Position numbers and translations under genes: made by a program. This document shows, one piece after another, positions 20,119 to 31,712 of a stretch of 64,000 bases of DNA. This DNA is from Perilla frutescens (lineage: Eukaryota; Streptophyta; Magnoliopsida; Lamiales; Lamiaceae). The notes under the pieces are model-generated. The model made no database searches. It was not told the DNA's origin and was given only the letters and a program-made list of their open reading frames with translations. Position 1 is the stretch's first letter, and every line of letters begins with the position of its first letter. The stretch spans positions 31,438,501-31,502,500 of the forward strand of contig BRKX01000004.1 in NCBI GenBank assembly GCA_026008535.1, written 5' to 3'.

Positions 20119-23049
20119 TGTAACACCCTAAATTTCTTAAAGTGTTAAACTGATTTTTAATGATTTTTAATTGATGCGGAAAAGTGAGTCATCATTTTTT
20201 TTTAAATTATAAAATAACTTAATTAGTTAAAATATTTGAGCGGAAAATAAATACATGAATTTAATAAAAAAAATAAAATACTACTTGATCAATTAAAATA
20301 GCAATGCTACTGAAATATTTTTATTTGAAATGTTTATCATAAGTTCTAAAAATAAAATAAACCAAAAGACAATAACATGAGTAGATGTCTAAGAAACAAC
20401 ATGATCCATAAAACAATGAGTTTAAAATAATTATCTTAAATAAAATTTGACTAATGTAAGCGGAAGAAATAGAAATTTGACTTGACTTGTCATTCGATCT
20501 CCCACACGCCACCAAATCAATTACCTGAAAATATTAATGAGGGGTGAGCATATATAAAATATACTCAGTGTGAGAAATTATGCAAATATTTGCCCAAGTT
20601 AATAAAACAGCAGCACACATATAACTGATACTAAAAACTGATAGTACCTTAGTACCGTAAAATGATAGTACATTAGTACTAATTGAATCGCATAGCGACA
20701 TTGACATTTGTGCACAAATAATGAGAGCCAAATGAATGAACATATAGTCCAAAGCTCATTGATAGTAACATGAAATACGGCCAACACATGATATTAAAAT
20801 GGGCAAAAATATAAATCCACGGTGCATAAAATAAATAAATCCCACACCTTAAATGAATTGACAAACTTCAAATCAAATACTAGCAATAACTTATTGTCTT
20901 AGTCGCGCCGCATCTAGAATACCAAAATCAAATAATACCTATAATTGATGCATGTTGGATCCGCAAGTGTATAACAAAATTTGAATTGAAATATGACATT
21001 AAATAATGAAATATCTCTAAGGTCTAAGTGAGATTTATAAATGATCTTTAGGAAATTAATACTTGCAAGTCTGTAGTACCCAAAAAAAAATGCGAAATAA
21101 TTAAAAACTAAGTACTGATAAAACCAACATGAGTTTGCTGAAAAGAATTTCGGTAGCTTATGATGCAATTATAATTATTTAGACCACTGACACTTAGTGC
21201 TATTATTTTAAAATTAATGACCGAAAGAAATCCCGCAAAATCTTTAAACGTCCATGAAATTTTAAACTCAATAACCAATTTTACAATGCTAATTAAATAT
21301 ATAAAATTAATAAATATTGAAAAAATTTATCTTTTCTCTCATACACAACCATGATTAGTTAAAAAAATAAACAAATCACATAATACTATAATTGCCAACG
21401 TATTCGTCCAATATAATTTAGGGTTCTCAATGACATAAGAATAAATAATTAAAACCCTATACAAGTGAAAATACCATTATGAAATATATTACATGATTAC
21501 TCTTACCCATAAATATTTGATTGCTATTTTCGCATATATTGAAAAAAATGCACAACTAAATCTGTTCACTCATAAAATTTAATTAGTAACATTAATAAAC
21601 TTAAACCTCATTAACACATCAACCCAAAATATTTTAGCACTCAATGCTATACCTAAAAATCGCATTCTAAGTAAAATATTCTGCCAGACTCATAATTACC
21701 ATCAAATTATATCATTGCTAAATAAAAAAATTAAACTAAACTTAAACACTTGCCCATGCCGTAAATCACATATAAGAACTATATTAATATTTTAAAATAC
21801 CAAATTAAATCGAACATATCCTTAATTCATTTGATAAATTTTTCGGAGATCTAAAATATTCCCATTGTTTTCAAAATAACCTCTTAACCATTCATTAATT
21901 CAAATAAATAATTATGCAACATGCACTAAAATCAAATCCTAATTAAAGTTGATGGAAAACAAAAGATAAAACAAGATCAGACTATTTAAAAGAAGAATGA
22001 TACCTATCAAGAAAATTTGAACTTCTTCAAGAATCGTGAAATGCAAAATTTTCCAGAAAATTTTCTCTTTTGAGAATGTCTTGAGATTAAATAATATATA
22101 ATGAAAAAAATGATGATTTATCACACCCAAGTTTAAAATATAGGGAAATTTCTCACATAATTAATTCTACCACAAACTCAAAGGAAATTGATGATCTTAT
22201 TACTAAATAGAAGGTTAATTAATTAAATTTTTGCTACATCAGTTCCGGAATTGAAGAAAATTTCAATTAAAAATAAAATTCACATATTTGGTTGTTAAAC
22301 AACCTTTTTACTCTTGTTAAAAAATGTATATGTAAGCAAATATGAGTCCATATTCATCCAAGGTAAAATTTGAAATAAATAGTAGTACATCACATAAATA
22401 ATTCTTGACCAAAATAAAGGCACAACTTCCGACCACTTGCCTAATGAAAATCTAAACTTTCAAAATTAGATAATTTATAAAATCATGAGTATATATCAGC
22501 ACTCTACTAGAACTAAGAGAAAAATTTGAAAATGATTCCATAATTTTAATGTTGACCAATTTCCTTCCTAACATAAAAATCCAAAATTCGGCACCTTCTT
22601 AAATATATATAGTTATCAAAATATAAACCAAATCTTTATAAACCAATATATAAAAATATGTTCATGCATGCCATCATTTTGTACCGAAATTTAAATGGTT
22701 TAAATGGATTGAATAATCAAACTTTTAATGAATATAATATTAAGTCCTACTAGGACCTAATTAAAAATAATGAAAATATTTTATCCCAAAGCATGAACTC
22801 AATGTATATACATATGCACAGACCTCTTATAATTTTTTTTTCCCTTTTTTTTAAGTTCATGAAAAATGATTTTCTATATGATTTTAATAAATAAATCTTA
22901 ATTCACTAAATAAAATTGAATATATATATCTAGGGGCGCGACTTAGACTATATCATAACTCGAACATTAAAATTCACAAATTTTGATAATTCAAATAATT
23001 GAAGATAAATATATTATTAAAACTGTGATTGGAAAAACGGGTTGTTACA
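20119..23049 (-). mobile_element. Solo LTR (2.9 kb), TSD TGCAT, inside the Tat antisense ORF
   Basis: The ends are TGTAACACCC and GGGTTGTTACA, flanked by TGCAT at 20114-20118 and 23050-23054. It has no PBS or polypurine tract. It is very AT-rich. A stretch near 20505-20560 (CGCCACC ... AATCAATTACCTGAAAA) resembles the LTR at 263-3572 (near 730-770), so it is probably a related family in the same, minus, orientation. The orientation is inferred. Confidence 0.85.
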
Positions 23050-23509
23050 TGCATCCTCTTGTGTCTCGACCTCTTCCTTAGCTTCGAGAAAGGATAAGTC
23101 GAGATCTGGCATCTTCTCCTTAATGGCCTCCATGACAGCCGCGCCTTCCTGGTAGAGAGCCTCTTTGAAGGGAATAAAGTCGGCAGACTCCAGTATAATT
23201 TTCAAATCCAGAGAGGCCTCTAAGTCCCTGATCCTGGCCTGCGCAGCAGCTAACGAGGCCTGAAGTTCACCCTTCTCGGCCTCGGCCCTGACCTGAGCTT
23301 CGAGTCTCTTGTCCAGCAAAGCCTTAGCCCCCACGGCATCAGCTCTAGCCACGTCCCTCTGTACCAAGATAGCCGACTCCCTATCAGCCATGTCCCTCAT
23401 TTCCTCAGCCACGTTCTCCAATTCCTCAGCCAGTTCGGAGACCCTCTTCTGCAGCCCCTCCTCGTGGGTTGCGAGGCATTGGCGGAGGTAGAACTGACTG
23501 AACAGCACC
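23050..23509 (-). pseudogene. Tat antisense ORF, exon 3 main part (coiled coil)
   Basis: About 150 minus-strand codons forming a strong heptad pattern: EEGLQKRVSELAEELENVAE, then RDVARADAVGAKALLDKRLE, then ELQASLAAAQARIRDLEASL. They are followed by an acidic end (MPDLDLSFLEAKEEVETQED). It is a long coiled coil by eye. The first bases lie at 24864-24872 on the other side of the insert at 23510-24863. Antisense ORFs between integrase and 3' LTR are known in Tat-lineage elements; their role is unknown. Confidence 0.7.
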
Positions 23510-24863
23510 TTGATTAGGTTGTTATTTCGTATATATTTTGGGTCTTTTTGGTATGTTTTTGCAGTGTTACTCACCCCATGGTCAAGTTTTGTGGAAGAAT
23601 TTGTGTCTTGTGGTTTATTTCAGGTGGTTAACATAAAAGTGGAGATAATGGCATTGTTTTGAAGGGTTTGGACACAATTGGATTGAAGAAAGCTGAGTCT
23701 GGAAAGCAGTCGGTATGGGCATACCGACTGGTGGACTAGGCGAATATTTGGACTGGAAATAGTGGATATCCACCAGCTGTGGGCCATGGACGATTTTTGG
23801 GCTATTTTTATTACTGTTGGACTTTATTTTTATTATTTTCCTAGTTGGATTAGGATTAGATTTCTTTTATTAATTAATTAGTTAAGGATTTGGATAAAAG
23901 ACTTCTAGATAGAGTAGGACTCTAATATATCAGTATCCATTGCAGCACAATATTTTCAATCGCCAGATACAGAGGGAGAGACGCCAGAAACGATTTTTCT
24001 CTCTGCAGTACACGATCTTGTTCAATTTTTCATTCTTCTTTTCATATTTTTTCTTTTCAATTAATTTCTGAATTGCAAATCCAAGTATGAATTCAAGCTA
24101 AACGCGTTCTATTCCGGTGAAGATTAACAAAGCCCTGGCATAATCATTCTGTGAGATCTAATTGTTCTTTCTATTTTAATTAATTACATGTATCTGTGAT
24201 TCTCGATGTTTAAAGTTGTTAATTGTTTCGTCCCTGCTAGATAGTCGCGAATATTTAGTAGATCGGAATTTATTAGTAGCCAATTAAACCGGCCATCCGT
24301 AATTGTGGTTTAAGTTTAATTAGTGGTACAACGATTCTTCAGAATCGAGGGAAGATCAGTTTAAATTCGATAGTCCTGTGTCAGAGTCTGTTGGTTTTGA
24401 ATCAGGTTTCTCTAGTGCATAAAGCTGTCGGCTCATTAAATCTATAGAGTGTCTCTTACGGTTCTCAGTCGATTAGGGAAATAATTAGTGAAGTGTCTTC
24501 CTAATTATCGAGAAGCTAAAGAGAAATTAGGCTGCGTCAGTAAGTGTCTTCAGTGGCTATAACTGGTTTGCATGAATTAATTGGAAATATCGTTGAGTCA
24601 ATGATCGGAATAATTAAACTAGGGTGGAGTTAATTGGAAGCCGGAATACCTTTTTAAATCTGTTACGAAAACTACATTTGTTTAATTATTTTTACATTTG
24701 GTTTTTACATTATAATCAAGATATTCGTCTAGAAAGTTGGTTACTGCAAACTGAAGATTCGAATAGTTCTCACCGGTCCTTTGGGAGACGATCTTGCTTG
24801 CTACTATTCTGGGTAGTTTGGGCATACCGACTGCGTGTCGGATTATTTTTGGTGAAAAACGAC
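23510..24863. mobile_element. LTR-like insert (1.35 kb), TSD GCACC
   Basis: It interrupts the antisense ORF. GCACC lies on both sides (23505-23509 and 24864-24868). No coding capacity. The ends read TTGATTAGG and AAAAACGAC rather than clean TG/CA, so the exact boundary is uncertain. General composition, with a long leader-like half, suggests a solo LTR, possibly Athila-like. The word GGGCATACCGACTG occurs near both ends, once within a perfect hairpin (23709-23728). Confidence 0.6.
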
Positions 24864-24960
24864 GCACCACACCTACGATGAACAATGGAAAGGGGTCAAA
24901 ACCTAAAATTCAGAACCATAAGCGTAGATAAAAACAAGTATAATAATGAGGATATATTAC

Positions 24961-25464
24961 CTTGGCTATTTGGTCAAAGGATAGGAAGGCCTGCTGCTCG
25001 AGGCTATCTTTTTCATATGCCTCGAGGGCACCGAGGCCAGCAACGGACTTCTGAACGTCTGCGATGAAGGGTTTTAGGGAGACTGTTCGGGAGCTGGAAG
25101 AAGCAAGAGCCTTTTTAGATGGACGAGGAGCTTCCAGGTCGACTACCACTGAAGAAAGAGGCATCGTAGTAAGAGTGAGAATGGAAGCATCATCCTTCGA
25201 CTTCTTCGGTGGTGGCGTAGGAAGAGGGCTTACATTCCTATCATTTGCAGACCTCTTCACTCCTGAGGAAGATGAGGTTCCAATTTTGGCAGCGGCCAGA
25301 GCTTTAACTTTGGCATCAGAGGGTTTTATTTTGAGCTTGCCCATATCGTAAAGGGTCCAACCTGCTTGTACTGTTTCGAACTCTCGAAGCTCCGCAGAAA
25401 GAAGGAAGGCCTCTTCAATATGGGAAGCGTTGACTCCAGAAGGCTCACCTCGCGGGGGAAAAAC
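24961..25464 (-). pseudogene. Tat antisense ORF, exon 2
   Basis: A minus-strand open stretch starting after a GTGTAG acceptor and ending at AAG before a GTAATATATC donor. It encodes FPPRGEPSGVNASHIEEAFL, then a Lys/Ser/Pro-rich, likely disordered part (LPTPPPKKSKDD), then a region ending YEKDSLEQQAFLSFDQIAK. Introns are proposed at 25465-25533 and 24873-24960 from GT/AG ends and frame. The phase at the second is off by one base, which may be a later indel. Confidence 0.6.
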
Positions 25465-25533
25465 CTACACAAAATAAAGAAATTGTGAAGCTCAGAGTTT
25501 ATAAAGCAATCAAAGAACTCGGCTCAAAGACAC

Positions 25534-26334
25534 ATGGGCTTCATGAAATTCAGCAGGAGAGATCACTCCCTCAGAAGTCTGTGCTGGGATCAAGATGAAC
25601 TTGGGCTTCCATTCGCCCGTAGAGGACGGTAAGGTCGATATCAGAGGGGGCTGCTCCCCCACCCACTTAGTAAAATAATAAAAACCCATATGCCCGGCCT
25701 TGGTTACCAGCTTATACGCCTCGTGCCACTCATTAACAGTAGGTTCAAGAAAGTCGAGCTCTGACCACAAATAGTACATCCCGAGCATATGAAACCATCC
25801 GACCGACGTGATCTGAGTAGGAGCTATGCCATAGAAGCGTGCTATCTTGGCAAAGAAGGGATGAAGAGGCAATCCGACCCCCTTGTCAGCAACCAGAGTA
25901 TAAAAGGCAGTGAGCCCAGATGGTGGTCGGTGCGCTCTGTCGGAGGGCCCGGGAGAGTAAATTTTGACCCCGGCTCCTGAGATCGGTGGTGAGGCCAACT
26001 TCTTCAACAACTCATCATTTACCTTCAGGGTGATATCCGCTGCTCGAAACCTTTCCCCTACAGGTTGGACCTCGCGGATTTAGATTCCACCAATCTTCGA
26101 TAAGTTGGTCATGTCCACCGGGGCCTGTCGTTTGCTCATCACCACCCGGCCAATTGAGCGGGGGACGACAGCTGATGGCCTCTTGCCCCTGGCCTTTTCG
26201 GTGACCCTAGTGATCATAGGGGAGCCGGAACTATTGGAACGTTTCGACCCGGAGAGAATCTCCTCTTCTCCGTCACCATAACCTCTCTCCTCTTCCTCAG
26301 CGTTTGAATCTTCACTTGTGCTCATTATGTTCAA
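25534..26334 (-). pseudogene. Tat antisense ORF, exon 1
   Basis: A minus-strand frame from ATG 26334 (MNIMSTSEDSNAEEEE), with an acidic and then basic N-terminus and one TAA at 26080-26082. After the stop the same frame continues as a folded-looking domain: LPLHPFFAKIARFYGIAPTQ, GWFHMLGMYYLWSEL and HMGFYYFTKW. This domain type recurs in plant proteins annotated as putative transposon or gag-like and in antisense ORFs of Tat elements. About 240 codons precede the proposed donor at 25533. Function unknown. Confidence 0.7.
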
Positions 26335-26968
26335 AATCCCACAAAGATAACGACAAACCCTAAGACTAGCCTAAAAACCAAGAAAACCCTAACCTCTTCT
26401 CTCCTGAAATCCCTTAAATTCCACCGGAAAAACCCTGTCGGAAAAATTAGCAAACCCTAAAATAACCATAAAAACCCTCTAAACGTGGCCCAGAAATCAG
26501 ATATATCCAGAAGATTCAAACGATTCACTATGACTCTAACAAAATATCTCAAACATTCTAGAATTATACATGCAAGATTTCTAAATGATTTGTTTGCGGC
26601 GTAAATATGAAAAAGGGGAATGTAAGTGGGTAACCTGAAGGATGGCGAAGCAAGCAGCCAGTAGATTTCTCGTAAAGGCCTCCGAGGCAGTCCCGGGTGT
26701 GAGAAAAGTGAAGACGGTTAACGGAAAAGGTAGAGTGAAGTTTTTCTGGAGATTTGAAGGATTGATGAGGCTTATCGCAAAAAAGTTGTTTAAAATTAAG
26801 AAAGACTTTTGATATTCTAGAAGAAAAAGAGAAGGGGGGAACTGTTCCCCCTCTATATTTGAAATATAGGGAGGAGGGACAACACGATCCAAGCTCACGT
26901 GCCTTGATCCAACGGCAGGGGTTATCCTAGGGAACGAGAAAAGTAAAATCTGTACCTAAGGACAGGAA
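26335..26968. other. Spacer upstream of the antisense ORF
   Basis: No ORF of note. It would hold the promoter and leader of the antisense transcript. On the minus strand a CTATATTTGAAATATAG palindromic stretch (about 26849-26868 on plus) is AT-rich, but I cannot assign a promoter with confidence. Confidence 0.35.
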
Positions 26969-27401
26969 CTCCATGAGGTCTGCTCTCACGACCTCATAAG
27001 CTCCCTCAGGACCTGCCTTCAGGTTTGGAGCTCCACGAGGTCCGCTCTCACGACCTCAAAAGCTCGCCAAGACCTGCCTTCAGGTCTGGACCTCCACGAG
27101 GTCCGCTCTCACGACCTCAGAAGCTCCCCCAGGACCTGCCTTCAGGTCTGGAGCTCAATGAGGTCCGCTCTCACAACCTCAAAAGCTCCTCTAGCACCTG
27201 CCTTCAGGTCTGGAACTCCACGAGCTCCGCTCTCACGACCTCAGAAGCTCCCCCAGGACCTGCCTTCAGGTCTGGAGCTCCACGATGTCTACTCTCATAA
27301 CCTCAAAAGCTACCCCATGACCTGCCTTCAGGTCTGGAGCTCCACGAGGCCTGCCCTCATGACCTCAGAAGTTCCCTCAAGACCTGTCTTTAGGACCAAA
27401 G
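26969..27401 (+). repeat. 62-bp minisatellite, seven units
   Basis: Units begin with CTCCACGAGGTCCGCTCTCA or a close variant at 26969, 27031, 27092, 27154, 27216, 27278 and 27340. The spacing is 62, 61, 62, 62, 62 and 62 bases. Odd units carry CCTCAGAAGCT (CCTCATAAGCT in unit 1), even units CCTCAAAAGCT, so the repeat behaves as a dimer of about 124 bases. Short ORFs across it are repeat artefacts. Confidence 0.92.
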
Positions 27402-27582
27402 CACACGAAACGGGATTTCGTAATCCAAGACCCTTCTAGGGACTTATCTTTGAACATTATTCAAAAGCCAGTAAAAAGTTCAGCATCTAAATGTAGAGCT
27501 GAATCGAGATGATGACTGAAGAAGACACTGACATTCATTACCCGATCTTTGTAATACAAGAATCAAGTAATGAGGAGCTAAC

Positions 27583-28136
27583 TGTAGAGGCCCTATTTCT
27601 GCATAAGCCCAGAGATCAGGCCCATGGCCATTCTTAAGGACTAAAGAATTGAAGAGGTCGATACCTCGTGATCAATGTCTCGAGGATGACACTTCGAGGT
27701 CGACGTCTCACTAATCAAGGTCCAGAAATCTAAAGGAAGAGTCCATGATTAAGCAAATTCTTGAAAAAGACCAGGTCAAAGTATCCATTGAAGATATGTT
27801 AGACCCCGTCAATAACCCTAAAGCAGATAAAGTTGATCCCCCAAAATATTGAAATTCGGTTAAAAGCTCACTAATATATATAGATCCACACTCTTCATAG
27901 GAGGGAGTATCATAGAATAATCAACAATCACTCACGCAACACTGATTTTTCAAATTCATTTAGAAGCTTTCATCACACAATCCCTCAGGAAACATACTCA
28001 TAAGGGTCCACGACAGTGGAGCTCAATCCCCCGATCTTCAACTATACTTTATCATTCAATCTATCATTTATTATTCATTTTTTATCTCTATTAATCTCAT
28101 TCTGACTTGAGCGTCGGGGTCCATTCGATTGTCAAC
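27583..28136 (+). mobile_element. Tat element 3' LTR, first part
   Basis: Starts TGTAGAGGCCC and matches the 5' LTR until TCAAC at 28132-28136, where the Athila-like solo LTR is inserted. Confidence 0.88.
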
Positions 28137-28561
28137 TGTTTAATCATATTTTCTGGACTTGGCTCAATACGCTAAACCTACTTCGAACCAGACCCGCAAG
28201 TGGACGGGGGCAATTGTAGAGTGGTGAGCTAACCCGAGTCATGATCTCAAGGAAGACTTCGTATGGGCAATTATCCTTCTAAGCTATGCATGCAACATGT
28301 TTGAAAGATCAAATGCAAACCTAAATACTCTAAATATGGATTTGGAAGTTGATTTAAACTAAGAAATTTAAACAAGCAATTAACTAATAAATTTAAACAA
28401 CAACGAGATCAAGATCGAGGAAAAGATTATGATAAGAGTATTAGAGAGTAGATTCTCTCATTGGTTTATCACTTAGCTTGTTTCAAGTTGGTTTTATTAA
28501 TCTTAAACATACAATAGACCCCTCAAGAGGTTTAATTTCAATTACTGTCACCGTCTATTCG

Positions 28562-29695
28562 TGATACGAACCCGAAAAGCATAAAAGAATCAAATCTAAG
28601 AATACCATTGAGAGCTTCAAAGATAATCATGTTGTTCAAAATTAAAGATTGGAGATCAAGATTTGAAGAACACACGTGCATGAAAATATTAAGATATTTT
28701 GGGCAGCCCATGAAGATCAAATATTCAGCTCAAGATTGATCACCATGCTTGCCATAGATGTTGAAGAAGGAAGCATGAAGACGTGAGAAGAAGAATGATG
28801 CCATTTGGACGTGTGCATGAAAAGTTATGCGCGTTTGTATGGAAAATCGGGAGATGCTGTTTTTCATGCAAAGGTGGCAAGATTAATTGAGACATGGGCC
28901 ACGAATTAATTCATGGATTTCAGCCCATGGTCGATTATTTTAGGTCCAAATAGGCGTGGATTTGAAGGCCCAAAGTGTTGGGATTTTATCTAGATTATTT
29001 TAGATTTTATTATCTTATTTTTAGTCTTTTTGATTTTTGGTCTTTTTGATTTTTAGTCTTTTTGATTTTTGGTCTTTTTGATTTTACCTTAATTAGGAAC
29101 TTCTAGTCAAAATATGATTCCTAGTTGATCTACTTAGGATTTTCGAAATCCTTTAGCTATTAGGTTTAGATTTTCAGTTTTATGCTCCTATAAATAGGAG
29201 TACCTTGTGACATTATTATTCAGACAATTGCATGAGTTTGAGATTTATTCCTCCCTTTTGTCTCCGATCCTTTGGTTGATCACTTATACACAAACCATTC
29301 TATTGTTCTAGCAAATCAATAGTCTTATTTAGGTTCTTCAGGGTATAATTAAGTACTTGGGAGAATTGCTATCCGGAGAAGTTAGACGAGTGCGTTCGGG
29401 TTGATTCAACACGGGTTCACCGCTTTGACCTATCCTTCTACCACACCGCCGCCGCCAACACCATCAATACCGCCGCCATCCGCCACCGTGACAATCACCA
29501 CCGCCGTGTTTCCAGCCATCCACAAGTGTTTCAAGTGTGCAAGTCAAGTCCTAGTTCGTGTCTACATGTTTCTAGTAAGTTTTGTCTTTTAATTTGCGTC
29601 GGATTCTACCCTTCATTCGCTGACGTTGTTTGAGTCCTTAAAGTCTTCCGCCTGCGTATTCTTCATGTCTTGGATTCATTGTCCGGGTCACATCA
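28562..29695 (+). mobile_element. 5' LTR of the gag-only element
   Basis: TGATACGAACC to GGTCACATCA. It contains four units of the 16-base repeat CTTTTTGATTTTTRGT near 29018-29080. The TATA box lies in a perfect 16-base palindrome, CTCCTATAAATAGGAG (29185-29200). Confidence 0.9.
29185..29200 (+). promoter_or_regulatory. Palindromic TATA box of the 5' LTR
   Basis: CTCCTATAAATAGGAG is a perfect inverted repeat around a TATA box. The same 16 bases occur in the 3' LTR at 32142-32157. Confidence 0.6.
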
Positions 29696-30302
29696 TAAAT
29701 TTGGCAACAGAGCCACGTCAGCTCTGCTGGTCGTGGTTCAATCCGACGTGTCAAATACGTGTCATTTATCTGTCTTACGTGTCATTTAACTTTCGTATTA
29801 TTTCGAGTCTATTGTAATCTGATTGTTATTCATTGAAAAACAAAAGAGAGCAAAAGACATCGGCTAAAAAAAAAGTCGCCGGAAAAAAAAAAAAACAAAA
29901 ATTCAGATTTATTTTCTTGTTGAATTCGATTTTATTATTTTAGATAGGCTTGAATCCATCTTAGATAGATATTTTGGGATTTGTTAGATTGTGTTCAGAC
30001 TTGGTCAAACTTATCCAAAAATATTATACCTTATCCACTAGATTTCCTACCTTATTTAGATATCTTCCATCCTAATCCATATCTAATCAAGATCATCCAT
30101 CCTTATCCATCATAGATTTCGATCCTTACATCTCTAGGATTTGAAATTTTCAGATCATACACACCTACACCCGGTGCACCTTATACACCACATAGTCCGT
30201 ACACCCATACACCCGTACACCCATACACCCGTGGTCCACATTCACCAAAATCAGCAGGTTTACCTACACCATCTATACAACATCTCCACATCATCAAGTT
30301 AG
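29696..30302 (+). other. Leader of the gag-only element with candidate PBS
   Basis: TAAATTTGGCAACAGAGCCACG follows the LTR; TTTGGCAACAGAGCC may act as PBS, but the tRNA is not recognised. The rest is an untranslated leader with A-rich runs (29867-29900) and a CACC-rich patch (30160-30240). Confidence 0.5.
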
Positions 30303-31712
30303 ATGAATTCGGTTCGAGTCCACCCGAATCGATTCAAAGATGCCAATGGTCTACACCGCAACAAGATAATCATCCCAGAGTTTGAGGGTCTATATGATCC
30401 AGAAGTGTACCTAGATTGGGAACGCAGAGTTGATAAGATTTTTAAGTATCACTACTTCCCCGAGCCAAAGAAGGTGCAATTAGCCACATTGGAGTTTAAA
30501 GACTATGCAGCAACATGGTGGGAATTCTAGCAAGATCGATGCCACCGAGATCACCTTCCACCTATTGACACATGGCGTGAGTTGAAAGATTTGATGCGGA
30601 AACGCTTTATTCCAGACCACTACCAATGGGGGTTAGAGGAGAAGCTATACAAGCTTAGACAAAGAGATCAAAGTGTAGATGCCTACTACAACAAAATGAT
30701 TGAAGCCATGAGACGAGCTGATATAGAAGAGTATCTAGAAGATACCATGGATAGATTCCTAGCTGGTCTACGAAGGGAAATCCGAGAAAAGGTAGCATTG
30801 TATCACTTCGACAAGCTGAAAGACATGGTGCAATATGCCATTGAGATAGAGAAGTGGTTGGAGAGTCTAGAGATGAGGCAAAATGAAGTGGTTCAAGTAG
30901 AGTCAAATGTAGAGTTGTCACCTAGAGCTCATCGCCAAACAGTCCCGTTTCGTTGGAGCGAACCTGAGTCATTTGAGGAGTTTCTATGTACCTATGTGCC
31001 ACCTACACGGCCTGCATCACCAGTTCAGCCAGTCATGGATGTGCCAAAACAAGCTCATGACATTCAAGAGGAGATCCACGTTGAGTTACCATCTGAGATC
31101 GTTGCCATCAAAGAAGATTCTACTTTCAAGGTAACAATTTCAGTTGAAGCGCCTATTGATGAATTGATAGATGTTGCTACTTGTGAAGATGTTGGAGTAG
31201 TCGAGAGAGAAGAAATGAAGGTTGTTGCCGCCGTTGAGGAATCCAAAGAAGTTGAGAAGTTGATGGAGATACAGCCTTGTTCTGAAAAAAAGAATGACAT
31301 CAGTGGAGCAATGGTTGAAGATCACAAAGAATTCGATCAAGCAAGCATGGAGGAGCTGCCGAATTCTAACATCATTTGTCAACCATTTTCTTGTGATATC
31401 TTTATTTTACAGGTTGCTAAAGATGTGCCCCTTGTTATTGATCTTGTGCAAAAAGAGATTGATGTTCATTTCATGTTCATCTTTGATCCTAGAGATTTGA
31501 ATTCGAGGACGAATTCTTTTCAAGAGGAGGGGAATGACACGAACCCGAAAAGCATAAAAGAATCAAATCCAAGAATACCATTGAGAGCTTCAAAGATAAT
31601 CATGTTATTCAAAATTAAAGATTGGAGATCAAGATTTGAAGAACACACATGCATGAAAATATTAAGATATTTTGGGCAGCCCATGAAGATCAAATATTCA
31701 GCTCAAGATTGA
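30303..31712 (+). pseudogene. Gag-type ORF of the gag-only element
   Basis: One frame from ATG 30303 to TGA 31710-31712, about 469 codons, broken only by a TAG at 30528-30530. The gag domain (roughly codons 18-190) has IIPEFEGLYDPEVYLDWERR, EFKDYAATWWEF, DLMRKRFIPDHY and RFLAGLRREIREKVALYHFD. There is no CCHC zinc knuckle. A long acidic region rich in Glu and Val follows. A tail, FDPRDLNSRTNSFQEEGND, matches the end of gypsy polyproteins rather than gag, so the pol part appears cut out. The ORF covers the polypurine tract and runs 178 bases into the 3' LTR. Confidence 0.85.

Noticed and set aside
23017..23574. A single 185-codon gene as predicted by the open frame
   Set aside because: The frame crosses two insertion boundaries (23509/23510 and 23049/23050), so its first 20 or so and last residues come from inserted LTRs, not the antisense ORF.
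27025..27439. Repetitive ORFs with SGLELHEVRSH-like periods
   Set aside because: Translation of the 62-bp minisatellite. 62 is not a multiple of three, so the reading phase changes each unit and no stable protein repeat is possible.
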